64,000 bases of DNA from Poindextera sp965277425 (GTDB taxonomy: Bacteria; Pseudomonadota; Alphaproteobacteria; Caulobacterales; Caulobacteraceae): the NCBI GenBank assembly GCA_965277425.1, contig CBDICR010000006.1, positions 744,001 to 808,000 on the forward strand. Reading direction: 5' to 3'. Shown here piece after piece: positions 35,239 through 43,152 of the stretch. A program made the position numbers and the translations under genes. Under the pieces are notes generated by a model, which was not told the DNA's origin, did not search any database, and saw nothing but the letters and a program-made list of their open reading frames with translations. Positions within the stretch are counted from its first letter, which is position 1, and each line of letters opens with the position of its first letter.

Positions 35239-36225
35239 ATGATCCCCGACGAGATGACCGCCATCGCCATCGAAGGCGGCAAGGGCCCCGCCGAGGCGCT
35301 GAAACCGGTGCGCATCAAGATGCCCCGGCCGGGGCCGGGACAGATCCTGATCAAGGTCGTGGCGGCCGGTGTGAACCGCCCCGACATCGCCCAGCGGATG
35401 GGCTTCTATCCGCCGCCGCCGGGCGCGCCGGACACGATGGGCCTGGAAGCGGCCGGCGAGGTCGTCGCGCTCGGCGAGGGCGCGCCGCGCTGGCGCGAAG
35501 GCGACCAGGTGACCGCGCTCCTGGGCGGCGGCGGCTATGCGCAATACGCCGTGGTCGACGCGCGCCACGCCCTGCCCATGCCCAAAGGCATGAGCCTCGT
35601 CGAAGCCGCCGGCCTGCCCGAGACCGTCTTCACGGTCTTCGCTAACGTGTTCGAGGGCGGCTCCTTGCAGGCCGGCGAGACGCTTTTGGTGCATGGCGCG
35701 ACCTCCGGCATCGGGGTGACCGCCATCCAGATGGCCAAGGCGGCCGGCGCGCGGGTGATCGCCACCAGCCGCGGCGCCGCCAAGGCCGCCCAGGCCCTGG
35801 CCCTCGGCGCCGACCGGTCGATCGACGCCTCGGCCGAGGATTTCGCCGCTGTCACCAAGGCCGAGGGCGGCGTCGACGTCATCCTGGACATGGTCGGCGG
35901 CGATTACATCGCCCGCGACATCGACGCCATCAAGACCGGCGGCCGGCTGGTGATGATCGCCGCCCAGTCGGGCGCCAATGTCGAGATCAACCTTGGCCGG
36001 ATCATGCAAAAGCGCATGATCCTCACCGGCTCGACCCTTCGCCCGCGCGGCGCCGACGAAAAGGCCAGGCTGGCCGCGGCCATCGAGGCTCGGGTCTGGC
36101 CGTGGATCGAGGCGGGCAAGCTTAAGACCATCGTCGACAAGACCTTCCCGCTGGCCGAGGCCGCCAAGGCGCACGCCCGGATCGAGAGCGGCGCCCACCT
36201 CGGCAAGGTGATGCTGACGGTATGA
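35239..36225 (+). CDS. NAD(P)H-quinone oxidoreductase (PIG3/zinc-independent MDR type)
   Basis: 328 aa. MTAIAIEGGKGPAEALKPVRIKMPRPGPGQILIKVVAAGVNRPDIAQRMGFYPPPPGAPDTMGLEAAGEV is the usual N-terminus of the TP53I3-like quinone reductases, and the cofactor site is VHGATSGIGVTAIQMAKAAGA. No zinc-binding cysteines. C-terminal KTIVDKTFPLAEAAKAHARIESGAHLGKVMLTV is typical. ATG 35239 starts the core; the longer frame is within the divergent promoter region. Confidence 0.9.
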   Translation: MIPDEMTAIAIEGGKGPAEALKPVRIKMPRPGPGQILIKVVAAGVNRPDIAQRMGFYPPPPGAPDTMGLEAAGEVVALGEGAPRWREGDQVTALLGGGGYAQYAVVDARHALPMPKGMSLVEAAGLPETVFTVFANVFEGGSLQAGETLLVHGATSGIGVTAIQMAKAAGARVIATSRGAAKAAQALALGADRSIDASAEDFAAVTKAEGGVDVILDMVGGDYIARDIDAIKTGGRLVMIAAQSGANVEINLGRIMQKRMILTGSTLRPRGADEKARLAAAIEARVWPWIEAGKLKTIVDKTFPLAEAAKAHARIESGAHLGKVMLTV

Positions 36226-36239
36226 CGGCGCCCTTCATC

Positions 36240-36300
36240 GTCATGGCAGACTTGTTCGGGTCACCATGATCGTCGTCGAAGGTGAGTGTTCATGGAGCCC
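36240..36300. repeat. Dispersed intergenic repeat, copy 3 (short, diverged)
   Basis: TCATGGCAGACTTGTTCGGG, CACCATGATCGTCG and GGTGAGTGTTCATGGAGCCC match the first half of the repeat at 17837 and 38421; the second half differs. It lies between the oxidoreductase and trcR. Confidence 0.65.
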
Positions 36301-36408
36301 CGCCCCAGTTTAGGCCGCGATTCGGCCGGACCGACAGGCCTGCGGCGACGAGGTCGGACGAATGACGTTCCATTTGTCCGCAAACCCCCCTATATCGTGG
36401 GCATCAAC

Positions 36409-36430
36409 CGCCCGGCCGAAAGGCCGGGCG
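36409..36430 (+). promoter_or_regulatory. GAAA-tetraloop hairpin in the trcR leader
   Basis: CGCCCGGCC (36409-36417), loop GAAA, GGCCGGGCG (36422-36430): a perfect 9-bp stem capped by a stable GNRA loop, ending 28 bases before the trcR ATG. No T tract follows, so it is not a terminator; an RNA-level control or stability element is possible. Confidence 0.4.
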
Positions 36431-36458
36431 CCGTCATATTTGAGCCCTTAAGAAAATC

Positions 36459-37082
36459 ATGACCGACATCCTCATGCCCAAGGCGACCGCCGTCTGGCTG
36501 GTCGACAACACCTCCCTCACCTTCGAGCAGATCGCCGACTTCTGCGAGCTTCACCATCTGGAGGTGAAGGGCATCGCCGACGGCGAAGTGGCGCGCGACA
36601 TCCGCGGCGCCGACCCCATCGCCAACGGCCAGCTGTCGCGCGAAGAGCTGGACGCGGCGGGCGCCAACCCCAGCTACCGCATGAAGGCCCAGAAGAGCCG
36701 CCACGCCGAGTTCCTGAAGCCCACCAAGAAGTCGCCGCGCTACACCCCGGTCTCACGCCGCCAGGACCGTCCGGACGCCATCGCCTGGTTCCTGCGCAAC
36801 CATCCGGAGATCGCCGACAGCCAGATCGTCAAGATCCTCGGCACCACCAAGTCGACCATCGACCAGGTGCGCAACCGCACCCACTGGAACGCTCCCAACA
36901 TCAAGCCGGTCGACCCGGTGACGTTGGGCCTGGTCGGGCAGCTCGAGCTCGACGCCATCGTCAAGAAGGCCGCCGAAAAGAAGGCCAAGGACGACGCCAA
37001 GAAGGGCATAGTCGACGACGGCCCGGCCCTGCAGTCCGCCGCCGAACCCGCCGAACTCGAAACCCACGACGCGGACGACTAG
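36459..37082 (+). CDS. trcR: Cell-cycle transcriptional regulator TrcR (DUF1013)
   Basis: 207 aa. MTDILMPKATAVWLVDNTSLTFEQIADFCELHHLEVKGIADGEVA is a helix-turn-helix-like start; SRHAEFLKPTKKSPRYTPVSRRQDRPDAIAWFLRNHPEIADSQIVKILGTTKSTIDQVRNRTHWN is the conserved DUF1013 core with a second helix-turn-helix. Family members in Caulobacterales and other alphas are annotated as a cell-cycle regulator. The start has no strong ribosome site. A leader hairpin precedes it. Confidence 0.88.
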   Translation: MTDILMPKATAVWLVDNTSLTFEQIADFCELHHLEVKGIADGEVARDIRGADPIANGQLSREELDAAGANPSYRMKAQKSRHAEFLKPTKKSPRYTPVSRRQDRPDAIAWFLRNHPEIADSQIVKILGTTKSTIDQVRNRTHWNAPNIKPVDPVTLGLVGQLELDAIVKKAAEKKAKDDAKKGIVDDGPALQSAAEPAELETHDADD

Positions 37083-37142
37083 GCCGAAAAAGCCCCCTCA
37101 TCCCCGCTTTCGCGGGCAGGAGCGGTGTGGCCATATGCCCGA

Positions 37143-38396
37143 ATGTCGGTCGCGGACACCTTCGACGTCATTATCGCCGGGGCGGGTATGGCCGGCGCGA
37201 GCCTGGCGCTCGAGCTCGCCCATGGCGGCCTGCGCGCCGCGCTGATCGATCCGCAGCCCTTCGCCGACCAGGTCGCGCCGACCTTCGACGGCCGCGCCTC
37301 GGCAATCGCCTATTCCTCGTTCCGCGCCTGGGACGTCGTCGGCGTCGGGGCCGCGCTGGCCCCGCAAGCGCAACGGATCGAGCAGATCCTGGTCACCGAC
37401 GGCCGCTCGCCGGGCGCCTCGTCGCCCGGGCCGGCGCCGGTCTTCCTGCGCTTCGATTCCGCCGAGATCGCCGACGCCGCCGGCGGCGAGCCGCTGGGCT
37501 ACATGCTGGAGAACCGCCATATCCGCGCCGCCCTGGCCGCCGCGGTGAGCCAGGCCGACATCGCCCTGATGGCGCCGGCCAGGGTCGCGGCGGTCGAGGC
37601 CCTGCCCGCCCATAGCCGCGTGACGCTGGAGGACGGGCGAGTGTTGACCGCGCCGCTGGTTGTCGGCGCCGAGGGACGCGGCTCCATCGTCCGTCGCGCC
37701 GCCGGCATCGGCGTGATCGGCTGGGACTATCCGCAGAAGGGCGTCGTCGCCACGGTCCGCCTCGGTCGCCCGCATAACGGCGTCGCCTACGAGCATTTCC
37801 TGCCGGCCGGCCCCTTCGCCATCCTGCCGCTCAGCGACGACCGCGCCAGCCTGGTCTGGACCGAGCGGGCGGCGCCCGCCGACGCGCTCCGCGCCGCGAG
37901 GCCGGAGGTGTTCCGCTCGCTGCTGCAGCGCCGGTTCGGCGAGTTTGTCGGCCGGGTCGAGGTCGAGGGGCCGACCTTCGTCTATCCGCTCGCCCTGCAG
38001 CTGGCCGAGCGGCTGACCGCGGCCAGGACGGCCCTGGTTGGCGACGCCGCCCACGCCATCCATCCCATCGCCGGCCAGGGTCTGAACCTCGGCCTGAAGG
38101 ACGCCGCGGCCCTGGCCCAGGTGCTGGTCGAGGCGGCGCGGCTGGGCGAGGATCTGGGCTCGGCGGCGGTGCTGCAGCGCTACGCCGCCTGGCGCCGTTT
38201 CGACAACGTCACCCTGGCGGCGGCGACGGACCTGTTCAATCGTCTGTTCTCCAACGATCACCCCGCGCTGCGCCTGGCGCGCGGCGCCGGCATGGCGGTG
38301 GTCAATCGCATCGGCCCCGCCCGCCGCTTCTTCATGCAGGAAGCCGGCGGCGCGGTGGGCGACCTGCCGAGGCTGCTCAGGGGCGAGGCGCTTTAG
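37143..38396 (+). CDS. FAD-dependent ubiquinone-biosynthesis hydroxylase (UbiH/UbiF/UbiL type)
   Basis: 417 aa flavoprotein monooxygenase. FAD site: FDVIIAGAGMAGASLALELAHGG at residues 7-29; DG motif LVVGAEGRGSIVR near 180; the GD motif ALVGDAAHAIHPIAGQGLNLGLKDAAALAQVL near 298-328, characteristic of ubiquinone ring hydroxylases. Which ring position is modified cannot be read from sequence. Starts 60 nt after trcR. ATG 37143 begins at the FAD domain. Confidence 0.88.
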   Translation: MSVADTFDVIIAGAGMAGASLALELAHGGLRAALIDPQPFADQVAPTFDGRASAIAYSSFRAWDVVGVGAALAPQAQRIEQILVTDGRSPGASSPGPAPVFLRFDSAEIADAAGGEPLGYMLENRHIRAALAAAVSQADIALMAPARVAAVEALPAHSRVTLEDGRVLTAPLVVGAEGRGSIVRRAAGIGVIGWDYPQKGVVATVRLGRPHNGVAYEHFLPAGPFAILPLSDDRASLVWTERAAPADALRAARPEVFRSLLQRRFGEFVGRVEVEGPTFVYPLALQLAERLTAARTALVGDAAHAIHPIAGQGLNLGLKDAAALAQVLVEAARLGEDLGSAAVLQRYAAWRRFDNVTLAAATDLFNRLFSNDHPALRLARGAGMAVVNRIGPARRFFMQEAGGAVGDLPRLLRGEAL

Positions 38397-38420
38397 CCTG
38401 CGTCGCGGGCGCCCCGACAC

Positions 38421-38523
38421 GTCATGGCCCGACTTGTTCGGGCCACCCATGATCACCGTGAAATGTGAGTGTTCATGGGTCCCCCGCATTCCGCCGCTAA
38501 AGCGGCTCCAGCGGGGGATGACG
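38421..38523. repeat. Dispersed ~100-bp intergenic repeat, copy 2
   Basis: Near-identical to 17837-17940 (GTCATGGCCCGACTTGTTCG, GTGAGTGTTCATGGGTCCCC, terminal CCCGC..GCGGGGGATGACGG). Located in the convergent gap between the UbiH-like gene and the DUF971 gene. Confidence 0.85.
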
Positions 38524-38530
38524 GTTTGGT

Positions 38531-38902
38531 TTACTGGTCCCGGGACAACCCTTCATGCGACAGCCGGCGCTCATAGTCCGCCCACAGACGGACGTGGTCG
38601 CGGCCGAGGCGATAGAGTTCGTCCCAGCTGTAGAGGCCGGTGTCGTGGCCGTCGTCGAAGACCAGCCGCGTCGCGTAGCGGCCGACCGCCTGGGCGTCGG
38701 TGATGGCGACGTAGCGCTTGCCGTTCACCGTGCGGCCCGGCCCGGCGCCATGGCCGCGGTCGATGGCGCTGGGGGTCATCACGCGCAGATATTCCGCCGG
38801 CAGGCTGAAGCTGGAGCCGTCATCGAAGGCGACCTCCAGGGTCCGCGCCGCGCGCCGAACCTTCAGTTCGAGCGGCCATGGCCTTGCCGAGGCCTCGCTC
38901 AT
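38531..38902 (-). CDS. DUF971 domain protein
   Basis: 123 aa. ELKVRRAARTLEVAFDDGSSFSLPAEYLRVMTPSA, then TVNGKRYVAITDAQAVGRYATRLVFDDGHDTGLYSWDELYRLG: the small beta domain (GBBH-like N-terminal) seen alone in many bacteria and fused to Fe-S or hydroxylase proteins elsewhere. Role unclear. ATG 38902 overlaps the trm112 stop by 4 nt. Confidence 0.88.
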   Translation of the reverse strand: MSEASARPWPLELKVRRAARTLEVAFDDGSSFSLPAEYLRVMTPSAIDRGHGAGPGRTVNGKRYVAITDAQAVGRYATRLVFDDGHDTGLYSWDELYRLGRDHVRLWADYERRLSHEGLSRDQ

Positions 38903-39102
38903 TCGCCCTCGCCCAGCGTGCGCGCCTCTTCCGGCAGCATGACCGGCACGCCGTCGCGGACCGGATAGGCCAGCCTGGCCTGCTTGCTGATCAACTCCTG
39001 GGCGGCGCGGTCGTAGTCGAGCGGCCCCTTGGTGAGCGGGCAGACCAGAACCTCGAGCAGGCGTGGATCGACCTCGGGCGGCGGCAGGGCGGAGTGGGTC
39101 AA
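38899..39102 (-). CDS. Trm112-like small zinc-ribbon-type protein
   Basis: 67 aa. LLEVLVCPLTKGPLDYDRAAQELISKQARLAYPVRDGVPVMLPEEA is the Trm112/UPF0434 core. It has only one Cys (VCP), as in bacterial forms that do not bind zinc. Starts at TTG 39102 with AGGA upstream; no other start codon fits. Between the LON-domain gene and DUF971 in one operon. Confidence 0.88.
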   Translation of the reverse strand: MTHSALPPPEVDPRLLEVLVCPLTKGPLDYDRAAQELISKQARLAYPVRDGVPVMLPEEARTLGEGE

Positions 39103-39111
39103 GGGCGCATC

Positions 39112-39780
39112 CTATTGCAACAGCGGCGGCTCATCCTCGCGCGGACCGGGCGCGGCGTCGATCTCCATCAGCGCGATCAGCGCCTCGCGCCGTTCGGAGA
39201 CGCTGGGCGCCTCGAGCAGGGCCTGCTTTTCGCCCGGGCTGAAGGGCAGCACCATGGCCAGGCCGTTCACCAGGCTCTCGGCCGCCGCGGACTTGGGCGA
39301 TTCCCAGTCCTCCATGGCCAGGCCGCGCCGATCCAGATAGGCCTTCAGCGCCGCCAGGAAGCGCAGGCGGTCGAACCCATCGTCGTCGGCCATCGGCCGC
39401 AGGTCGGCGCCGAAGGCGGCATAGTCGGCGCGCACCTGGCGATAGGGGGTCTTGGCCCCCAGCTCCTCGGCGACGGTGAAGCGGCAAAGGCCGGTGAGGG
39501 TGATCAGGTAGCGCTCGTCCACCGTCTCGGAAAAGCTGGTCAACCGGCCGAGGCAGCCGACGCGGGCGAGGTTGGCCCCGAACGCGCCGGCCCCGGCCCG
39601 GGTCTGCACCATGCCGATCAGCCGCTCGCCGGCCAGGGCGTCGTCGACCATGTTCAGGTAGCGCGGCTCGAAGATGTTCAGCGGCAGCTCGCCGTGCGGC
39701 AGCAAAAGCACCGCATCCAGCGGAAAGATCGGGATGATCGCCGGCAGGTCGGCGGCCTTGCGATGGAAGCTGCGGACCAT
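39112..39780 (-). CDS. LON substrate-binding domain protein
   Basis: 222 aa consisting only of the N-terminal LON (PUA-like) domain: IPIFPLDAVLLLPHGELPLNIFEPRYLNMVDDALAGERLIGMVQ is diagnostic. ATPase and protease parts are absent, normal for this stand-alone class. Function is not known. ATG 39780 chosen; a longer frame is antisense in the ybbN region. 20 nt after ybbN in the same direction. Confidence 0.9.
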   Translation of the reverse strand: MVRSFHRKAADLPAIIPIFPLDAVLLLPHGELPLNIFEPRYLNMVDDALAGERLIGMVQTRAGAGAFGANLARVGCLGRLTSFSETVDERYLITLTGLCRFTVAEELGAKTPYRQVRADYAAFGADLRPMADDDGFDRLRFLAALKAYLDRRGLAMEDWESPKSAAAESLVNGLAMVLPFSPGEKQALLEAPSVSERREALIALMEIDAAPGPREDEPPLLQ

Positions 39781-39800
39781 GGACGCCGGCCTCCTCGACT

Positions 39801-40700
39801 TTAGGAAAACAGGATCGAGGACAATCGCCGCCGGCCGGACTTGGCGACGTCGGACATCTGGCCGGCGGCCTCGAATATGGTCAGCAGCTGCTTGCGCGCC
39901 GCCTCGTCGTTCCAGGCGCGGTCCCGGGCGATGATGTCGAGCAGCTGGTCGGCCGCCTCGCCCATCCTGCCACCGGCGGCGAGCGCCTTGGCGAGGTCGA
40001 AGCGGGCCTGATGGTCGTTCGGGTCGGCGGCCAGCTTGGCCTGCAAGGCCTGCGTCTCGGCGTCGTCCGGCGCCTCGGCCGCCAGCGCCAGGGCCGCGCG
40101 GACGCTCGCCAGGTCGGCGTCCTTGGCGTCGGCCGGCGCCATCTCGGCGACTTCCGCCGCGCGTTCGAGATCGCCGCCGGTCAGATAGCAGCGCGCCAGG
40201 CCGGCGATGGCCTTGATGTTGTCCGGTTCGGCCTGCAGGGCCTGGGCGTAGGCCTGCGCCGCGCCGCCGACGTCGCCGGCCTCGAGATCGGCCTTGGCGA
40301 TCTCCAGAAGCTGATCGAGCTCCGAGGGCCCGGCCGGCCCGGCCAGCTTGTCGATGAAGGCCGCGATCTGGCTTTCCGGCACCGCGCCCATGAAGCCGTC
40401 GACCGGCTTGCCGTCCTTGAAGGCGTAGACGGTCGGGATCGACTGCACGCGAAGCTGGCCGGCATAGCCGGGGTTCTTGTCGACATCGATCTTGACCAGC
40501 CGAACCGCGCCCTTGGCGGCGGTGACCGCCTTTTCCAGGGCGGGCGTCAGCTGGCGGCAGGGGCCGCACCAGGTCGCCCAGAAGTCGACGATCACCGGCT
40601 GGGTCTTCGAGGCCTCGATGACGTCGGCGATGAAGCTGGCGTGGGAGCCTTCTTTGATCAGGTCCGACTTGGCGGAGGTCGTCGCGGTTTCTGGAAGCAT
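39801..40700 (-). CDS. ybbN: Co-chaperone YbbN / thioredoxin-TPR protein
   Basis: 299 aa. Thioredoxin domain (about 25-125) with PVIVDFWATWCGPCRQLTPALE, so the CGPC redox pair is intact, unlike E. coli YbbN (SxxC). Then TPR repeats to the end (ADLEAGDVGGAAQAYAQALQAEPDN, ARFDLAKALAAGGRMGEAADQLLDIIARD). YbbN proteins act as chaperones/redox partners. First gene of ybbN-LON-trm112-DUF971. ATG 40700 begins at MLPETATTSAKSD. Confidence 0.9.
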   Translation of the reverse strand: MLPETATTSAKSDLIKEGSHASFIADVIEASKTQPVIVDFWATWCGPCRQLTPALEKAVTAAKGAVRLVKIDVDKNPGYAGQLRVQSIPTVYAFKDGKPVDGFMGAVPESQIAAFIDKLAGPAGPSELDQLLEIAKADLEAGDVGGAAQAYAQALQAEPDNIKAIAGLARCYLTGGDLERAAEVAEMAPADAKDADLASVRAALALAAEAPDDAETQALQAKLAADPNDHQARFDLAKALAAGGRMGEAADQLLDIIARDRAWNDEAARKQLLTIFEAAGQMSDVAKSGRRRLSSILFS

Positions 40701-40818
40701 GGGCGGGCTCTTGGGCGTCCTTTGGTTTGGACGCCTAATGTGGTCGCCCAAGGTCGACGCCGCAACGGGGCTTTCCGCCTCGCCGCTAACCCCGCGCAGG
40801 CGGCGCCAAATATTTTGG

Positions 40819-40910
40819 GACGCCAGGGACGCGAAGGACGTCAAGGATAGAAGATCGTGGATCGATACGGCGCGGCGCGGCTTGTCCTGCCCTTGGCGTT
40901 CTTGGCGGTC
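40819..40910. repeat. Imperfect long inverted repeat upstream of ybbN
   Basis: GACGCCAGGGACGCGAAGG at 40819 and the facing CCTTGGCGTTCTTGGCGGTC near 40891-40910 can form a long imperfect hairpin in the 280-bp gap between ybbN and the YbaK gene. No gene seen in the gap. Confidence 0.4.
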
Positions 40911-40978
40911 GCCATTCGGCGTCCAAGCGCGCGACGGCTCAAGAGGAGCGGATTTTCCGATCCGCCGGGACAGGCTGG

Positions 40979-41497
40979 TCAAGCCGCCCCGAACTCGACC
41001 ATGATCGGCGCCACCTCAATCATATCCAGAAACGCCAGAAACCCCGCCTTCGACACGCTCGTGGTGGCGGTGTTGGTCAGGGGGTGGAAGTTGAGCGGGT
41101 CGGCGCGCAACAGGGCCGCGTCGAGGACCAGGGTGACGCGGCGGGCCTCGTCGTTGATCAGGGCGAAGGGAGTCACCGAACCGGGCTCGACGCCGAGCGC
41201 CTCGCCCAGCAGCGCCGGCGAGCCGAAGGACAGCTTGGCCGCGCCGATCCGCGCCGGCAGGCTCTTCAGGTCGATCTTCGTCTCGCCGAGTGCGGTGATC
41301 AGCCAAAGCCGCCCCTTGGCGTCCTTCAGGAAGAGGTTCTTGGTATGGCCGCCGGGGAGCCTCGCCTTGATCTCGGCGCCCTCCTCCACCCGGAACACCG
41401 GCGCGTGCTGCAAGGTGGCGTGGGCGATCCCGGCGCGGTCGAGGGCGGCGAACAGGGTTTGCGGCGTGGCCTTGGGCATCAGCCAGGCTTTAGCCAT
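40979..41497 (-). CDS. YbaK/ProX-type aminoacyl-tRNA deacylase
   Basis: 172 aa. The domain that clears mischarged tRNA: HAPVFRVEEGAEIKARLPGGHTKNLFLKDAKGRLWLITALGETKIDLKSL (conserved Lys in HTKNLFLKD), LGVEPGSVTPFALIND, and HPLTNTATTSVSKAGFLAFL. This pattern fits the ProXp-ala/PrdX group that edits Ala-tRNA(Pro). Stand-alone, divergent from the DUF6065 gene. Confidence 0.9.
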   Translation of the reverse strand: MAKAWLMPKATPQTLFAALDRAGIAHATLQHAPVFRVEEGAEIKARLPGGHTKNLFLKDAKGRLWLITALGETKIDLKSLPARIGAAKLSFGSPALLGEALGVEPGSVTPFALINDEARRVTLVLDAALLRADPLNFHPLTNTATTSVSKAGFLAFLDMIEVAPIMVEFGAA

Positions 41498-41569
41498 GAG
41501 ACTCTGGACGGCTCAAGGCCGCTATGGCTAGGACAGAGGCCGGACGCCCCGTTTGTCTCAAGGCCCGCC

Positions 41570-42316
41570 ATGCAGCAGCTCGAATGTTTCGCCACCACCA
41601 GCCGCCCGCCCGACATCGTGCCCGGGCGCCCGCAACGGGCCTGGATGGACGCCTTCGACGACAAGCACGCCTATCGCTGCCTGCCGTTGACCATGGCCAA
41701 CTCGACCGGCTGGGAGATCCTTTGCCCCATGGCGTTTACGCTGGAGTGGAACGGCGGAACCCATCAGCAGGACATCACGCTGACGGCCCAGCCGCCGCAT
41801 CCCGACTTTCACGACTTCGTCAAATCCCACTTCTCGCACGGGGTGGTCACCTTCCACCCCGGCTACCTCTTCCGCACCCCGCCCGGCTGGTCGATGTGGG
41901 CCATGGGACCGCCCAACCACGTCAAGGACGGCATCCAGCCCCTGGCCGGCCTGGTCGAGACCGACTGGCTGCCCTTCCCCTTCACCATGAACTGGATCTT
42001 CACCCGCCCCGGCAAGGTGCGCTTCGAGCGCGGCGAGCCCTTCTGTTTCATCACCCTGGCCCAGGACAAGCTCTTGGAATCCATCGAGGTGGTGCAGCGG
42101 CCGCTGGAGTCCGACGAGGCGATGCGCGAGCGCTACCAGACCTGGGCCAACCAGCGCACCGCCTTCAACGAGCGGATCTTCAAGGGCGAGCCCGAGGCGA
42201 CCAAGGCCGCCTGGCAACGCTACTATTTCCGCGGCGAAGCCCCCGGCGATCCCGAGTTCAAGCCCGTCGACCACGTCAACAAGCGCCGGCTGTCCGCCCC
42301 GCGCCATCGCCGCTGA
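41570..42316 (+). CDS. DUF6065 family protein
   Basis: 248 aa. MQQLECFATTSRPPDIVPGRPQRAWMDAFDDKHAYRCLPLTMANSTGWEILCP, HGVVTFHPGYLFRTPPGWSMWAMGPPNHVKDGIQPL and NWIFTRPGKVRFERGEPFCFITL identify the family. Role unknown; in other genomes members occur near glycan or natural-product genes, but nothing of that kind is nearby. Precedes tRNA-Gly. Confidence 0.8.
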   Translation: MQQLECFATTSRPPDIVPGRPQRAWMDAFDDKHAYRCLPLTMANSTGWEILCPMAFTLEWNGGTHQQDITLTAQPPHPDFHDFVKSHFSHGVVTFHPGYLFRTPPGWSMWAMGPPNHVKDGIQPLAGLVETDWLPFPFTMNWIFTRPGKVRFERGEPFCFITLAQDKLLESIEVVQRPLESDEAMRERYQTWANQRTAFNERIFKGEPEATKAAWQRYYFRGEAPGDPEFKPVDHVNKRRLSAPRHRR

Positions 42317-42387
42317 CCCCGCTTGCAAAGCCGCAGGCCCTCTGCGATAAGCCGCGCTCCGTAAGGCCTGGGCGACCGGGCCGGAGC

Positions 42388-42462
42388 GCGGGCGTAGCTC
42401 AGGGGTAGAGCACAACCTTGCCAAGGTTGGGGTCGTGAGTTCGAATCTCATCGCCCGCTCCA
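42388..42462 (+). tRNA. tRNA-Gly (anticodon GCC)
   Basis: Acceptor GCGGGCG (42388-42394) pairs with CGCCCGC (42452-42458), discriminator T and encoded CCA. D-arm GTAGCTCAGGGGTAGAGCAC, anticodon stem CAACC/GGTTG around loop TTGCCAA, T-arm with TTCGAATC. Anticodon GCC reads GGC/GGU. A 690-bp gene-poor stretch follows. Confidence 0.97.
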
Positions 42463-43152
42463 AACTTTCTCAATCAGAATAACGACTTAAGGCGGGCGCG
42501 GCGGACGCCAGTCGCGCGCCCCTTCCGCGATGGGGCAGTGTGGGGGCGCCGGCGACAGACATAGATGAAATGTCGAGATTCTAGGGGGTACGGGTGTTTG
42601 CGCCCGCGGAGGTCGACCGCGCTAAATTATTCTGCGGACACCGGTAACTTCGGCCGACGATGATTTGTATCTCATAGGGGACGCACGGTGGGTAACCGCT
42701 CGGCCACGGGCCAGCAAGATGCCGTGAATCTCGCGCAGCAAGCGCAAGGAGAGCGGGAAGCCTCTGAATCGGGCGAGGCCGTGGTCCAAGGGGGCGGCCA
42801 AGCCGCTGCTACGGTTCCGAACCTGCGGCCTCCAGCACCGGCCTGGCGGGACGCGCAGGGGCGGTCGGCTTGAGTCTCCAAGTAACGGCGCACTCTGGTC
42901 TTCACACCGTCGACCGGACGATAGGCATGCCGCGGTCCGCGTGTTATCTGACAAGCCTCCATCGGAAGACGACTATGCCGCTCGTACAACCAGCCCTGAA
43001 CGCCATGCTCAATCCTCGCCGCCTGGCTCAGCGCGTGCGTGCATGCGCCGGCGGATGGCGAGGCTGACAGTTCACAGACCCTCGTCTACCCGCAACCCCT
43101 TCTGGCCCCGCCCGGAGGGGTTTTTCATACCCGCCCTGTCTTGAAGTCCGAC
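42463..43152. other. 690-bp gene-poor stretch between tRNA-Gly and hen1
   Basis: No intact gene is seen. It contains a decayed Fic fragment at 42697-42795 (minus) and, near its end, a terminator-like C-rich/G-rich hairpin (43096-43120) followed by TTTTT at 43121. A search by eye for a repeat of the tRNA 3' end, expected of an integrated island, found none. Confidence 0.5.
42697..42795 (-). pseudogene. Remnant of a Fic-family protein
   Basis: Minus-strand frame reads LDHGLARFRGFPLSLRLLR then EIHGILLARGR, matching the Fic N-terminal region (the conserved PLSLRLIREIH stretch). Just upstream in another frame, TVAAAW matches the NYVAAL that should precede DHGLARF, so a frameshift lies between. 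The catalytic HPFxxGNG region is missing. About 30 codons survive. Confidence 0.5.

Noticed and set aside
39780..40569. Upstream extension of the LON-domain frame
   Set aside because: It overlaps ybbN in another frame on the same strand and is Arg/Gly-rich; ATG 39780 fits the family start.
43096..43125. Terminator-like C-rich hairpin just before hen1 as the end of an unknown RNA gene
   Set aside because: A CCCC/GGGG stem followed by TTTTT is plausible, but no promoter or conserved RNA was recognised upstream, so no RNA gene is called.
42388..43152. tRNA-Gly as an integration site with att repeats
   Set aside because: No second copy of the tRNA 3' end and no integrase were found within the window; only adjacency remains.
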